Shown in pieces: positions 18,113 through 26,311 of a stretch of 40,547 nt of DNA. Position numbers and translations under genes: made by a program. This DNA comes from Nioella sp. MMSF_3534 (GTDB taxonomy: Bacteria > Pseudomonadota > Alphaproteobacteria > Rhodobacterales > Rhodobacteraceae), in assembly GCF_030732985.1 (NCBI RefSeq), contig NZ_JASHJX010000044.1:1-40547 (forward strand). The letters run 5' to 3'. Each line of letters opens with the position of its first letter. Positions within the stretch are counted from its first letter, which is position 1. Under the pieces are notes generated by a model, which saw only the letters and a program-made list of their open reading frames with translations, searched no databases and was not told the DNA's origin.

Positions 18113-19636
18113 ATGCAGCCAGCGGGCAGGCGATCAGGCGGGCGGCGCGACCGGTTGGCGGCGCGGGCGAGGGGCCCTGTGAACCCCTGTCCTCCGGGGC
18201 AGCGCGGCGGGCAATATGCGCCGCTGACGGGGCAGGAGTTGCGGGCGATCCATGACACCGCCCTGCGCCTGCTGGCAGAGCTCGGCATGGGCGAGGTGCC
18301 CGACCGTCTGCGCCGCGATCTGCTGACAGCGGGCGCGGTCGAGGCTTCAAACGGCCGCGTTCTGATACCCCGTTCGCTGACGGAGGACGCCATTGCCCGC
18401 GCCGCCAAACGCTTTGTCCTGCACGGTCAGGACGAGGCGCGATCCATCGAGGTGGGGGGCGATGCCGTCCATTTCGGAACCGGCGGCGCGGCGGTTCAGA
18501 CGCTGGATTTGGAGACCGGGCTCTATCGTCCCTCCACCTTGCAGGACCTGCGCGATTTCACCCGTTTGCAGGACACCCTGCCCAATGTCAGCTGGTTCAC
18601 CCGCTGCTGCATCGCGACCGATATGCCCGACGAGTTTTCGCTCGATGTGAACACGGTGCATGCGTTGGTCAGCAATACCACGAAACCGGTGGCAACCGCG
18701 TTCACGCTGGCCCATCACGTGGCCCCGATCGTGCAGATGCTGGATGTGGTGGCAGGCGGGGAGGGCGCATTCAGCAAGCGACCTTTCGTCAAGGCGCATA
18801 TCAGCCCGGTGATTTCGCCCATGCGGTTCGGCGAGGACGCGGTGGATGTGGTCTATGAGTGTATCGCCCATAACATCCCCATGTCCTGCATCACCGCCGC
18901 GCAATCGGGGGCGACAGCCCCGGCGACGCTGGCGGGGTTTCTGGCGCAGTCGCTGGCCGAAACGCTGGCGAGCCTCGTCATGGTTCACGCGCTGAAACCC
19001 GGTCATCCCATGGTGTTTTCCAACTGGCCACTGGTCATCGACCTGCGCACCGGGGCGTTTGCGGGCGGCGGCGGAGAGATTGCGGTGATGAACGCGGCCT
19101 CGGCGCAGTTGTCGAACTGGCTTGGCTTGCCGTCGGGCGTGGCGGCCTCGATGACAGACGCCAAGGCCATCGACGCGCAATATGGGGTGGAAAAGGGGCT
19201 GACGGCGCTGGCGGCGGGGCTGGCGGGGGGCAACCTGATCTACGAAAGCTCGGGCATGACGGCCTCGCTGCTTGGCGCAAGTTTCGAGGCGTTCGTGATC
19301 GACAATGAAATGCACGCCGCCATCTACCGGATGCTGCGCGGGGTGGAGGTCAGCGAAGAGACGCTCGGCTTTGACACGATCTGCGACGTGGTGTTGGGCG
19401 AGGGGCATTTTCTGGGTGCCGACCAGACCCATGCGGCGATGGAACGGGACTATTTCTACCCAAAGCTTGCCGACCGCGATGCGCCGATGACCTGGGCGGA
19501 CAAGGGCGCGCCGGATATGTGGGCGCGGGCCAGGGCCCGTGTTAGGACGATCCTTTCCGACCACGATCCGCAATACCTTTCGCCCGCATGCGACGCAGAG
19601 ATCAGGGCGCTGTTTCCCGGCGTCATCCGCAACTGA
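18113..19636 (+). CDS. MttB-like trimethylamine methyltransferase family protein, non-pyrrolysine
   Basis: A 507-residue member of the MttB/MtgB superfamily (COG5598). Characterised members transfer a methyl group from quaternary or tertiary amines to a corrinoid protein. After a basic, low-complexity N-terminus (QPAGRRSGGRRDRLAARAR), the family core begins LRAIHDTALRLLAELGMG and runs to the C-terminus, including SGVAASMTDAKAIDAQYG and DQTHAAMERDYFYP. There is no in-frame amber codon, so it is not pyrrolysine-dependent, in line with glycine-betaine-type MtgB proteins. AGGAG before the ATG at 18113 fixes the start. No corrinoid-binding protein or reductive activator lies nearby, so its methyl acceptor is unclear. 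It diverges from the DMGDH-like flavoprotein and ends one base before the convergent LysR gene. Confidence 0.88.
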   Translation: MQPAGRRSGGRRDRLAARARGPVNPCPPGQRGGQYAPLTGQELRAIHDTALRLLAELGMGEVPDRLRRDLLTAGAVEASNGRVLIPRSLTEDAIARAAKRFVLHGQDEARSIEVGGDAVHFGTGGAAVQTLDLETGLYRPSTLQDLRDFTRLQDTLPNVSWFTRCCIATDMPDEFSLDVNTVHALVSNTTKPVATAFTLAHHVAPIVQMLDVVAGGEGAFSKRPFVKAHISPVISPMRFGEDAVDVVYECIAHNIPMSCITAAQSGATAPATLAGFLAQSLAETLASLVMVHALKPGHPMVFSNWPLVIDLRTGAFAGGGGEIAVMNAASAQLSNWLGLPSGVAASMTDAKAIDAQYGVEKGLTALAAGLAGGNLIYESSGMTASLLGASFEAFVIDNEMHAAIYRMLRGVEVSEETLGFDTICDVVLGEGHFLGADQTHAAMERDYFYPKLADRDAPMTWADKGAPDMWARARARVRTILSDHDPQYLSPACDAEIRALFPGVIRN

Positions 19637-19637
19637 C

Positions 19638-20606
19638 CTATTGGTTCAGAATCCTGAATTCATCTGCCAGCCAGGGATGCGCGGCCACCATCGGCGCGAT
19701 GATCCGGTCTTGGAGCAAGGGGCGAAGCGTGCGATCCAGTGTCTCGAACAGGCTTTGGGGCAGATCCTCGGCCCGAAAGATCGACAGCCGCCGAGCAAAG
19801 CCCGGACCCGGCAGCGGCATGATGGCGATCCGGTCGTGATGGCGGTCGGAACTGGCCACGTTCAGGGCTGTGGTGACGGTCCAGGCCTCGCCTTCGGCGA
19901 TCAGCGACAGGATGGCCGGTGTGCTTTCAAACTCCAGCCGCGAGGGCAGGTCGATCCTTTGCCGCCGCAACTGTGCCTCGATCCGGCGGCCCATGAGCTG
20001 TTTGCGCGAATAGCGCAGGAAGGGCAGATCGACCCGCGCCCCCAGATATTCCCCGGCCGAGTCCTTGCGCCCCTTGGGCACGACCAGCACATAGGGGTCG
20101 CGCAACAGCGGCGCTTCGGTCAGGCGCATCACGCGGAATTCGGCGGCGGAGGCAATGCCAAGGTCGATTTCGTCGCTTTGCAGAAGCGTCAGGATGTCAT
20201 GGCTGGGGCGCGACAGGAACGAGAAGGAACAGGCGGGCAGGGCGGCAGACAGGCTGGCGGCAAGCGCGGGGGTGACCTCGGTGTCCAGATCCTCGATCAT
20301 CGCGATGCGCAGCGACCGGATCAGCGCGGCGGGGTCCTTGGACCAGACCTCGGAAATCCCCTTGCGCAGCAGCATCAGCGAGTCATCGACACGGGCCAGC
20401 AGGATGTCGCCCTCTTGCGTCAGTTTCATCGGGCGCTTGCCATGGTCGATCAGGGCAACACCTACGGCGTCCTCAAGGCAGGCCAGGTGGTGCGACACGG
20501 TGCTGATCGAGATTTCCAGCCGCCGCGCCGCCGCCTGAACAGAGCCGCTGCGAGCCACCGCCTGAAAGACCTCCAGCCATTTGAGGCTGAGCTTGCTACG
20601 TTCCAT
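19638..20606 (-). CDS. LysR family transcriptional regulator
   Basis: A 322-residue LysR-type regulator. The N-terminal helix-turn-helix reads LKWLEVFQAVARSGSVQAAA, then RRLEISISTVSHHLACLEDAVG. The periplasmic-binding-like effector domain covers about residues 90-300. The reading frame stays open far upstream, but the ATG at 20606 begins exactly where the family begins, and GGGGACCG precedes it. It converges with the mttB-like gene and diverges from the carboxymuconolactone-decarboxylase-like gene. Its own upstream region holds TTCGA-N5-TCGAA, also found before mttB, so it probably controls both and itself. The inducer is unknown; a methylated amine is a reasonable guess from context. Confidence 0.92.
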   Translation of the reverse strand: MERSKLSLKWLEVFQAVARSGSVQAAARRLEISISTVSHHLACLEDAVGVALIDHGKRPMKLTQEGDILLARVDDSLMLLRKGISEVWSKDPAALIRSLRIAMIEDLDTEVTPALAASLSAALPACSFSFLSRPSHDILTLLQSDEIDLGIASAAEFRVMRLTEAPLLRDPYVLVVPKGRKDSAGEYLGARVDLPFLRYSRKQLMGRRIEAQLRRQRIDLPSRLEFESTPAILSLIAEGEAWTVTTALNVASSDRHHDRIAIMPLPGPGFARRLSIFRAEDLPQSLFETLDRTLRPLLQDRIIAPMVAAHPWLADEFRILNQ

Positions 20607-20621
20607 TCGCGGTCCCCGACA

Positions 20622-20636
20622 TTCGAATATGTCGAA
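20622..20636. promoter_or_regulatory. TTCGA-N5-TCGAA palindrome upstream of the LysR gene
   Basis: The perfect inverted repeat TTCGA-ATATG-TCGAA lies 15 bases before the LysR start, inside the 252-base divergent gap (20607-20858). It matches the core of the site at 18001-18019, including the 5-base spacer. Its closeness to the start codon suits negative autoregulation. Nothing else structured is seen in the rest of the gap. Confidence 0.58.
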
Positions 20637-20858
20637 GCTAGAGAGGCATTGCGCATTCGGCAATGGCAGAGTTTCACCAGTGATCGGGGTCGGGTCCATT
20701 TCCGTCTGATCTCGGACGCCGACTGCGCGGGAAGGCGGGCACAATACAGTCGACGCGGTTCGGGACATGGGGGAGATGAAGGATATTCGCCTTGTGGAAT
20801 CGCCGTTCTGCGGGCTGAAGTGGCCGGATCCAAAGTGCCTCAAAACAAGGACGAGAGA

Positions 20859-21248
20859 ATGAGCGTTTTTGACGAAGACCTGTTCCTGAAAGGACTGGAA
20901 CAGCGCAAGGCCACGGTCGGGGCGGAGTATGTGGACAGGAACCTTGCCGCTGCCGACGATTTCACCCGGCCCTTTCAGGAGGCGATGACCGCGTGGTGTT
21001 GGGGTTTTGGCTGGGGCGATGATGCGATCGACCCCAAGACGCGCAGCATGATGAACCTCGCCATGATCGGGGCGCTCGGCAAGATGCATGAATGGGAACT
21101 GCACTGCCGGGGGGCGCTGAACAACGGTGTCTCGAAAGAAGAGATCCGCGCCATCATCCACGTGGTCGCGATCTATTGCGGCGTGCCGCAGGCGCTGGAA
21201 TGCTTCCGCGCTGCCCGCAAGGTTCTGGAAGAGGCGGGCGAGCTTTAG
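20859..21248 (+). CDS. Carboxymuconolactone decarboxylase (PcaC/AhpD-fold) family protein
   Basis: A 129-residue protein of the carboxymuconolactone decarboxylase family. Typical segments are visible: a helical DDFTRPFQEAMTAWCWGFGWG, DPKTRSMMNLAMIGALGKMHEWELHCRGALNNGVSKEEI, and IYCGVPQALECFRAARKV. The EW-LH-RGALNNG core is the usual PcaC pattern. It lacks the AhpD-type CxxC, so a peroxidase role is unlikely. AAGGACGAGAG precedes the ATG at 20859; an open frame continues far upstream without a family match. The stop codon overlaps that of the convergent panE-like gene (TTAG). No other beta-ketoadipate pathway genes are nearby, so a decarboxylase role in aromatic degradation is not supported by context. 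Confidence 0.88.
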   Translation: MSVFDEDLFLKGLEQRKATVGAEYVDRNLAAADDFTRPFQEAMTAWCWGFGWGDDAIDPKTRSMMNLAMIGALGKMHEWELHCRGALNNGVSKEEIRAIIHVVAIYCGVPQALECFRAARKVLEEAGEL

Positions 21249-22174
21249 GCGCGGTATCGGGTGGAGTCTTCGGTCAGGCGGATCAGGTCGGCGACGATCC
21301 GGTTGGCCGGAGTCGGGACGCCAAGACGGTCGCCGATGCGCACCACCGCACCGTTCAGCGCGTCGATCTCGGTGCGCCGCCCGGCCATGCGGTCCTGCAA
21401 CATCGACGGTTCATGATGCAGATGGTGGGCGAAAGCGTGCTCCATCATCGCGGTGACCTTGTCCAGCGAGGCATTGACGCCAGAGGCTTTCGCCACCGCA
21501 ATCGCCTCTGCCGCCACCGACGCGGCCAGCCCGCGCCCCGCCTCTGACGCACCGACCGATCCGGGGGTGCCGCCGGACAGGGCACAGATCGGGTTGAGAG
21601 CACAGTTGAACGTGGCCTTTTCCCAGATCGCAACGTCGATATCGGGTTCCAGCCGCGCGGTGATGCCGCCCCTGTCCATCAGCGCCGCAATCTTGTACAA
21701 GATCGGCAGATCCTGCCCGCTGGCACTGTAAAGGTCGGTCGTGGCCGCGCCATGGGACGCCACCCGACCGGGGCCAAGGTATTCGGCTGGTGTCATCGTC
21801 ATGCCGACCAGAATGCGATCACGGGTCACATGCGCGGCGATCCGGTCCACATTGCCGACGCCGTTTTGCAGGCTCAGAACATGGGCATCGGCCAGCAGAG
21901 GCTTGACCGAGGCCAGCGCATCATCCGTGTGAAAGACCTTGGTGAACAGAAGTACCAGATCGGCGGGGCCTCGAAAGGCTTCGGGCCGCATCGCGGGCAG
22001 GTGGTGGATGCTTTCTCCCTCATCCAGCGCCACATGCAACCCGCCCGCGTTGATGGCTGCGATATGGGCGTCGTTCACGTCGAGCAACGTCACATCCGCC
22101 CCGGCCCGCGCCAGCCGCGCACCATAGACGGACCCCATGGCGCCCGCACCAAGAACCGCGATCCGCATCGTCAT
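21245..22174 (-). CDS. Ketopantoate reductase-like (PanE/ApbA family) 2-oxo acid reductase
   Basis: A 309-residue NAD(P)H-dependent reductase of the 2-dehydropantoate 2-reductase family. The Rossmann motif is at the N-terminus (RIAVLGAGAMGSVYGARLARAG). The catalytic lysine and asparagine regions appear as LLFTKVFHTDDAL, SLQNGVGNVDRI and, later, WEKATFNCALNPICAL. PanE itself makes pantoate for coenzyme A; paralogues reduce other 2-oxo acids. The start ATG overlaps the thioesterase stop (ATGA), so it is translationally coupled to a thioesterase and indolepyruvate oxidoreductase operon. That context favours a role with 2-oxo acids such as aryl-pyruvates or, less likely, CoA supply. I therefore withhold the panE symbol. 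Confidence 0.87.
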   Translation of the reverse strand: MTMRIAVLGAGAMGSVYGARLARAGADVTLLDVNDAHIAAINAGGLHVALDEGESIHHLPAMRPEAFRGPADLVLLFTKVFHTDDALASVKPLLADAHVLSLQNGVGNVDRIAAHVTRDRILVGMTMTPAEYLGPGRVASHGAATTDLYSASGQDLPILYKIAALMDRGGITARLEPDIDVAIWEKATFNCALNPICALSGGTPGSVGASEAGRGLAASVAAEAIAVAKASGVNASLDKVTAMMEHAFAHHLHHEPSMLQDRMAGRRTEIDALNGAVVRIGDRLGVPTPANRIVADLIRLTEDSTRYRA

Positions 22175-22590
22175 CCTCCTGCGGCACCAAAGAGCGCCCG
22201 AACCTCGTCCGGCACCGGGCAGGAGGTGATCCCGCCCTCTTCTTTCCGGCGCACCAGAACCCGTTTTTCAAACCCTTCCACGGCCAGCACATCCCCCCGC
22301 ATCAGCCGGTGTGATACGTCGAAACTGGACCGGCCAAAGCCGGTGATGGTGGTCTCGATCACCACCTCGTCGCCATAGCTGGACGGAACGTGGAATGTCG
22401 CGCGTGTATCGACCATCGGAAAGCCAACCACCTGAAAGCGGCGTAGAAGGTCCGGTTTGGGCAGCCCGGCGGCCTTGAAGTGATGCGCGGTCGAGGCGTC
22501 GAACCAGGCGAAATAGCGCGGGTAGAAGACGATATCGGCGGGGTCGCAATCGCCCCACTCGATCTGAACGGTCCGGCGGCTGGTCAGCAT
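22171..22590 (-). CDS. Hot-dog acyl-CoA thioesterase, 4-hydroxybenzoyl-CoA thioesterase type
   Basis: A 139-residue hot-dog fold thioesterase. The active-site stretch WGDCDPADIVFYPRYFAWFD closely matches the 4-hydroxybenzoyl-CoA thioesterase of Pseudomonas, with the catalytic aspartate at residue 16. Length and later segments (VPSSYGDEVVIETTITGFGRSSFDVSHRL) are normal for the family, which hydrolyses aryl-CoA or short acyl-CoA esters to free acid and CoA. The gene lies 21 bases after iorB and overlaps the panE-like gene by four bases. In this operon a likely substrate is the arylacetyl-CoA made by IorAB. That link is inference; the enzyme class is well supported. Confidence 0.92.
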   Translation of the reverse strand: MLTSRRTVQIEWGDCDPADIVFYPRYFAWFDASTAHHFKAAGLPKPDLLRRFQVVGFPMVDTRATFHVPSSYGDEVVIETTITGFGRSSFDVSHRLMRGDVLAVEGFEKRVLVRRKEEGGITSCPVPDEVRALFGAAGG

Positions 22591-22611
22591 CGGGTTGGTC
22601 CTTTCCTCGGG

Positions 22612-24087
22612 TCAGGCGCTGCGCAGGTTGGGGATGGCGGGCTGTGTCCCCAGGGTCTCGTCCAGCCTGGCATGGCTGTCATCGGCAAGTGCCGCCGCGA
22701 TGGCGCGACGTAAGGTGGGGGCCGCGTCTGACATCTGACCGCTGGCAAGCGCCGGGCGCACAACGCCCGCCATGATCCGCGCATAGGCCGTTTTGCCCCG
22801 CATCAGCGTATCGGAATAGCCTTTCAGAACGCGGGGCAGTTCGGCCAGCGCCTCTGCGAAGTCAGGCGCGTGGGGCAGGGCTTTGTCCATCGCCGCCAAC
22901 CACTCGGCAATTGCCGCCTGTTCCTGCGCGAACCGGTAGGACCGGCGGCGGATACGGCGAAACCCCGCCATCAGGCGCAACATCCAGTAGCCTGCAACAC
23001 CGTTGGACCGGACATGGATGCCGCGCCCCATGAAGGGCAGACCCTTGCCCGCCTCCACCCGCACCATGATGCGCGCGCCAAGGCGGACAGGCAGGATATC
23101 GGCGATCTCCTCGGCGCGGGGTTTGAGGTATTCCGTCACCGTCATCACCTGTCCGGGCTGCATTTGCGCCTCGGCCCGGATGCGCGCGAAACGCTCTGGC
23201 CTTGTTTTCAGATCGGCCACTCGGGCAATGTCCTCATAAGCCATCCACAGCGCCAGACGACGGCAGGCTTCCTTCACCGCATGGGCGGCGCTTGGGATGG
23301 ACAGGTCCGCCGCCGCGATCAGCCTGTCGGCATGGGCGCGGAAGGTCTGGCCATAGGCCGCGTCCTGGTAGTCGGTGCAGCGCTCCACCCCGAGGCGGAT
23401 CACCTCGGCGATATCAGCGGGAATGTCGGATGCCGGGGGCGCGGCGACCGGCGCAGGCGTGTCGCGCAAGTCCTGCACCGCTTGCGCGGCGGCGTCGAAC
23501 CCGGCGCGGCTGGCGGTTGCGGACCGGCCTTCCCCCAGAACCGCGCGAGACCCCGCAATGTCCCATGGCAACACACCACTTCCCGCCAGCGCCCCGAACA
23601 TGGTGGCGCTGACGAAAGTGGCGCTGTCTTCGGCGATCTGGCCCAGATCCAGCAGGTAGGCATCCCGCGCCAGCGCCTCGGCTGTGCGCCGCACGTTGTC
23701 CTCGCTATAGCGCCCGTCACCCAACTGGATCTTTTCCGCCGTCGAATAGGTGCGCGCGGTCGAGGATATGAGCGTCGTCAGCTTGGGCGAGACGAAGCCC
23801 GCCGCCATCACCCGCGCCGTTTCTAGCAGTTCGGATGACACCACCACATCGACCCGCCCCGGCATCGGCACGAGGCTGAGGACGGAGCCAACCGCATCCT
23901 TGCCCGCGATCTCGATATAGTAGCTGGTCGATCCGGTGCGCTGCGCCACGCCGGGCACCGAAGTGGCCTGCGCGACGAAGCCGGCGTCCCGCGCGGCCTG
24001 CACGATCCAGTTCATCAGAACGCCGCCGCCTTCACCGCCAAGCGCCGCCAGCAGAATGCGCAGGGGGGGATTTCCCGCGCGTGTCAT
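22612..24087 (-). CDS. iorB: Indolepyruvate oxidoreductase subunit beta (with DUF6537-like extension)
   Basis: A 491-residue beta subunit. The N-terminal gamma-type domain of 2-oxo acid oxidoreductases (about 1-190) has LRILLAALGGEGGGVLMNWI and RTGSTSYYIEIA. The C-terminal half (about 240-460, LALWMAYEDIARVADLK) resembles the DUF6537 region of fused IOR proteins. This longer form is seen in proteobacteria, whereas archaeal IorB is only about 200 residues. The ATG at 24087 overlaps the iorA stop as ATGA; the frame is open upstream but only shadows iorA. Together with IorA it should convert an aryl-pyruvate plus CoA to an arylacyl-CoA and CO2. It is translationally coupled to iorA and followed by a thioesterase. 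Confidence 0.92.
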   Translation of the reverse strand: MTRAGNPPLRILLAALGGEGGGVLMNWIVQAARDAGFVAQATSVPGVAQRTGSTSYYIEIAGKDAVGSVLSLVPMPGRVDVVVSSELLETARVMAAGFVSPKLTTLISSTARTYSTAEKIQLGDGRYSEDNVRRTAEALARDAYLLDLGQIAEDSATFVSATMFGALAGSGVLPWDIAGSRAVLGEGRSATASRAGFDAAAQAVQDLRDTPAPVAAPPASDIPADIAEVIRLGVERCTDYQDAAYGQTFRAHADRLIAAADLSIPSAAHAVKEACRRLALWMAYEDIARVADLKTRPERFARIRAEAQMQPGQVMTVTEYLKPRAEEIADILPVRLGARIMVRVEAGKGLPFMGRGIHVRSNGVAGYWMLRLMAGFRRIRRRSYRFAQEQAAIAEWLAAMDKALPHAPDFAEALAELPRVLKGYSDTLMRGKTAYARIMAGVVRPALASGQMSDAAPTLRRAIAAALADDSHARLDETLGTQPAIPNLRSA

Positions 24088-26231
24088 GCCACCGCCCCCA
24101 ACGTGAATATCCGGCGCAACCGGCTGCGTGTTCTGTCCCACCAGCCGGGATTGCTGATCACTTCGGCCCGCCAGAAGGAGGGACAGAGCGTCGCCGCATG
24201 GGCGACCTCGCCGCACAGGCCGCAGCCGACGCAGCCATTGGTGACATGGGCGACGGGATCGGTTTTCAGGGGATCGGTTGCGGTTTTCACGGTCAGGGTC
24301 GGGCAGCCGGACAGGCGAATGCAGGAATGATCGCCGGTGCAGGTGTCTTCATCGACGCCAAAGCGGGTGCGCACGACGCGCTCCCCTTCGGCCAGAGCCT
24401 TGGCGCGGATCGGTTTCACGCGCCGCTGCCGTTCCAGCTGGCATTCGCCCTCGGCCACGATCACCTTCAACCCGCTGAACTTGGTCGAGAACGCCTCGCG
24501 CAGCGTGTCGCGCATTTGCGAGACCTTATAAGTATGCACCGTGCGCAGCCATTTGACACCGACGCCCTTCAGCGCATCCTCGATCGTGGTCTCGCCATGG
24601 GTCGCGCTTTTCTCGGCCGCCGCCAGTTTCAGCGCCGGATCGGGCGAGGAGATGACCTCCTGCGTTCCGGTGGCCGAGGTGTAGCCGTTCTTCATGATCA
24701 CCAGCACCCCGTCGCCGCCGTTCAACAGCCGAGAGGTGACGCCGGACAGCAAGCCATTGTGCCAGAAGCCGCCATCGCCCATCACGGCGAGCGGGCGCTT
24801 TTGCTGAAAACTGGCGACCGAGGCGTTGGAGGCAAGGCTCATCCCATAGCCAAGAATGGAGTTGCCGAAGTTGAATGGCGCGAAGGTTGCGAAGGCGTGG
24901 CAGCCGATATCGGCAGAGTAGTGAACCGGCCCGATCTCCTGCTGGGTCAGCTTCAGCGCGGCGAAGAAGGGGCGTTCCGGGCAGCCAGTGCAAAAGCTTG
25001 GCGGGCGTGGGGGGACAGGGGCGGCCAGCAACCGCTGCGCCTCTGCCCGGAGCGCCTCGCTCTCCTCGGCATAGGCGGTGTCGCCCAATTGGTTGCCGAT
25101 GCCCGGCAGATGGTCGCGCAGGAAGGTGCCGACGCCCTTGGCCATGACCTCGGACGTGTATTCACCCGCCATTGGCAGGATGTCCTTGCCCGCCAGCACC
25201 ACCGGCGATTTCGCGCGGCGCAGGATCGTTCCGATCTCATTCTCGATATATTCCGGCTGGCCTTCCTCCAGCACCAGAACCGCACGTTTGCCTTCCGCAA
25301 AACCCAGGATCTCTTCCGGTACCAGAGGATAGACGACGTTCAGCGCCATGATCGGCAGGTCACAGTTGCCTTCCGCATCGGCCAGCCCCAGTTCCGCCAA
25401 GGCCCGGATCAGCGCGTTATACAGCCCGCCCTGAACGACGATCCCCACATCGCCCTGCGCGCCGTCGAAGACCTCATTCAGACGGTGCTCGCGAATGAAT
25501 GCCCGCGCGGCGGTCATGCGCTCGCTGCTCTTCTTGCGCTCATGTCCGAAGGTCACGGGCGGATGCGCCAGTTGTTCATATTGGTGAGGCGCAGGCTCCG
25601 CCAGCAACCGCCGCCCCGAAATCGCGGGCGCGATATTGTCCTTGGCCTCGAACGCCCCCTGCACATGGCAGGCGCGGATGCGCAGTTCCATGATCACCGG
25701 CGTGTTCGATGCCTCTGACAGCTCGAACGCCCGTTCCACGCATGTCACGATAGAGGGCAGGTTCGGGCGCGGGTCCATCAGCCACAGGGTCGATTTCATC
25801 GCATAGGCATGGGTGCGTTCCTGGATGACGCTGGACCCTTCACCGTAGTCCTCGCCCACGATGATCAGCGCGCCGCCCATGACGCCGGGCGAGGCGAGGT
25901 TCGACAGCGCGTCCGCCGCCACATTGGTGCCGACGATGGATTTCCATGTTACCGCGCCGCGCACCGGATACATGATCGACGCCCCCAGCATTGCCGCGGC
26001 AGAGGCCTCGTTCGTACAGGGTTCCACATGGACGCCAAGTTTGGCCATGTCAGGTGCGGCTTGCACCATGACGTCAATCAGGTGCGAGACCGGTGCGCCC
26101 TGATAGCCGCCCACATAGGACACGCCCGATTGCAGCAGCGCCTTGGTGACGGCCAGAATACCTTCGCCATGAAAGGTCTCACCTGCACCGAGCTTCAGCT
26201 TTTCGATTTCCCTGGCGAATGAGACTTCCAT
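24084..26231 (-). CDS. iorA: Indolepyruvate oxidoreductase subunit alpha
   Basis: A 715-residue thiamine-diphosphate and Fe-S subunit. In order: the pyrimidine-binding domain (GGYQGAPVSHLIDVM near residue 42, where many relatives have GYPGTPS); a middle domain with EEGQPEYIENEIGTIL; the TPP domain with FCTGCPERPFF, then MGDGGFWHNG and NGYTSATGTQE; and a C-terminal ferredoxin-like domain with CTGDHSCIRLSGC and CVGCGLC. The ATG at 26231 is chosen because GGGAGGGGCC precedes it and the family starts there. A longer in-frame start at 26309 would run into the divergent promoter. It leads the leftward operon iorA-iorB-thioesterase-panE-like. The electron acceptor in aerobes may not be ferredoxin. 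Confidence 0.93.
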   Translation of the reverse strand: MEVSFAREIEKLKLGAGETFHGEGILAVTKALLQSGVSYVGGYQGAPVSHLIDVMVQAAPDMAKLGVHVEPCTNEASAAAMLGASIMYPVRGAVTWKSIVGTNVAADALSNLASPGVMGGALIIVGEDYGEGSSVIQERTHAYAMKSTLWLMDPRPNLPSIVTCVERAFELSEASNTPVIMELRIRACHVQGAFEAKDNIAPAISGRRLLAEPAPHQYEQLAHPPVTFGHERKKSSERMTAARAFIREHRLNEVFDGAQGDVGIVVQGGLYNALIRALAELGLADAEGNCDLPIMALNVVYPLVPEEILGFAEGKRAVLVLEEGQPEYIENEIGTILRRAKSPVVLAGKDILPMAGEYTSEVMAKGVGTFLRDHLPGIGNQLGDTAYAEESEALRAEAQRLLAAPVPPRPPSFCTGCPERPFFAALKLTQQEIGPVHYSADIGCHAFATFAPFNFGNSILGYGMSLASNASVASFQQKRPLAVMGDGGFWHNGLLSGVTSRLLNGGDGVLVIMKNGYTSATGTQEVISSPDPALKLAAAEKSATHGETTIEDALKGVGVKWLRTVHTYKVSQMRDTLREAFSTKFSGLKVIVAEGECQLERQRRVKPIRAKALAEGERVVRTRFGVDEDTCTGDHSCIRLSGCPTLTVKTATDPLKTDPVAHVTNGCVGCGLCGEVAHAATLCPSFWRAEVISNPGWWDRTRSRLRRIFTLGAVA

Positions 26232-26267
26232 CTGTGGCCCCTCCCTGTGCGTCCTGAACATCCGGTG

Positions 26268-26281
26268 CGAAAACCCTTTCG
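26268..26281. promoter_or_regulatory. Small inverted repeat in the iorA-LysR divergent gap
   Basis: CGAAA-ACCC-TTTCG lies in the 80-base gap (26232-26311) between iorA and the divergent LysR gene. It is the only dyad I see there and a modest candidate for the LysR operator. The arms are short, so this is weak support. Confidence 0.3.
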
Positions 26282-26311
26282 TCAAACGGATAGGCGCAAT
26301 AATCTTCATTC

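Noticed and set aside
18113-19636. Pyrrolysine (in-frame amber) in the MttB-like protein
   Set aside because: The frame is uninterrupted from start to TGA with no internal TAG, so no pyrrolysine is needed.
20607-21161. N-terminal extension of the LysR gene to about 507 residues
   Set aside because: The extension overlaps the oppositely oriented carboxymuconolactone-decarboxylase-like gene, and the LysR domain starts precisely at the ATG at 20606.
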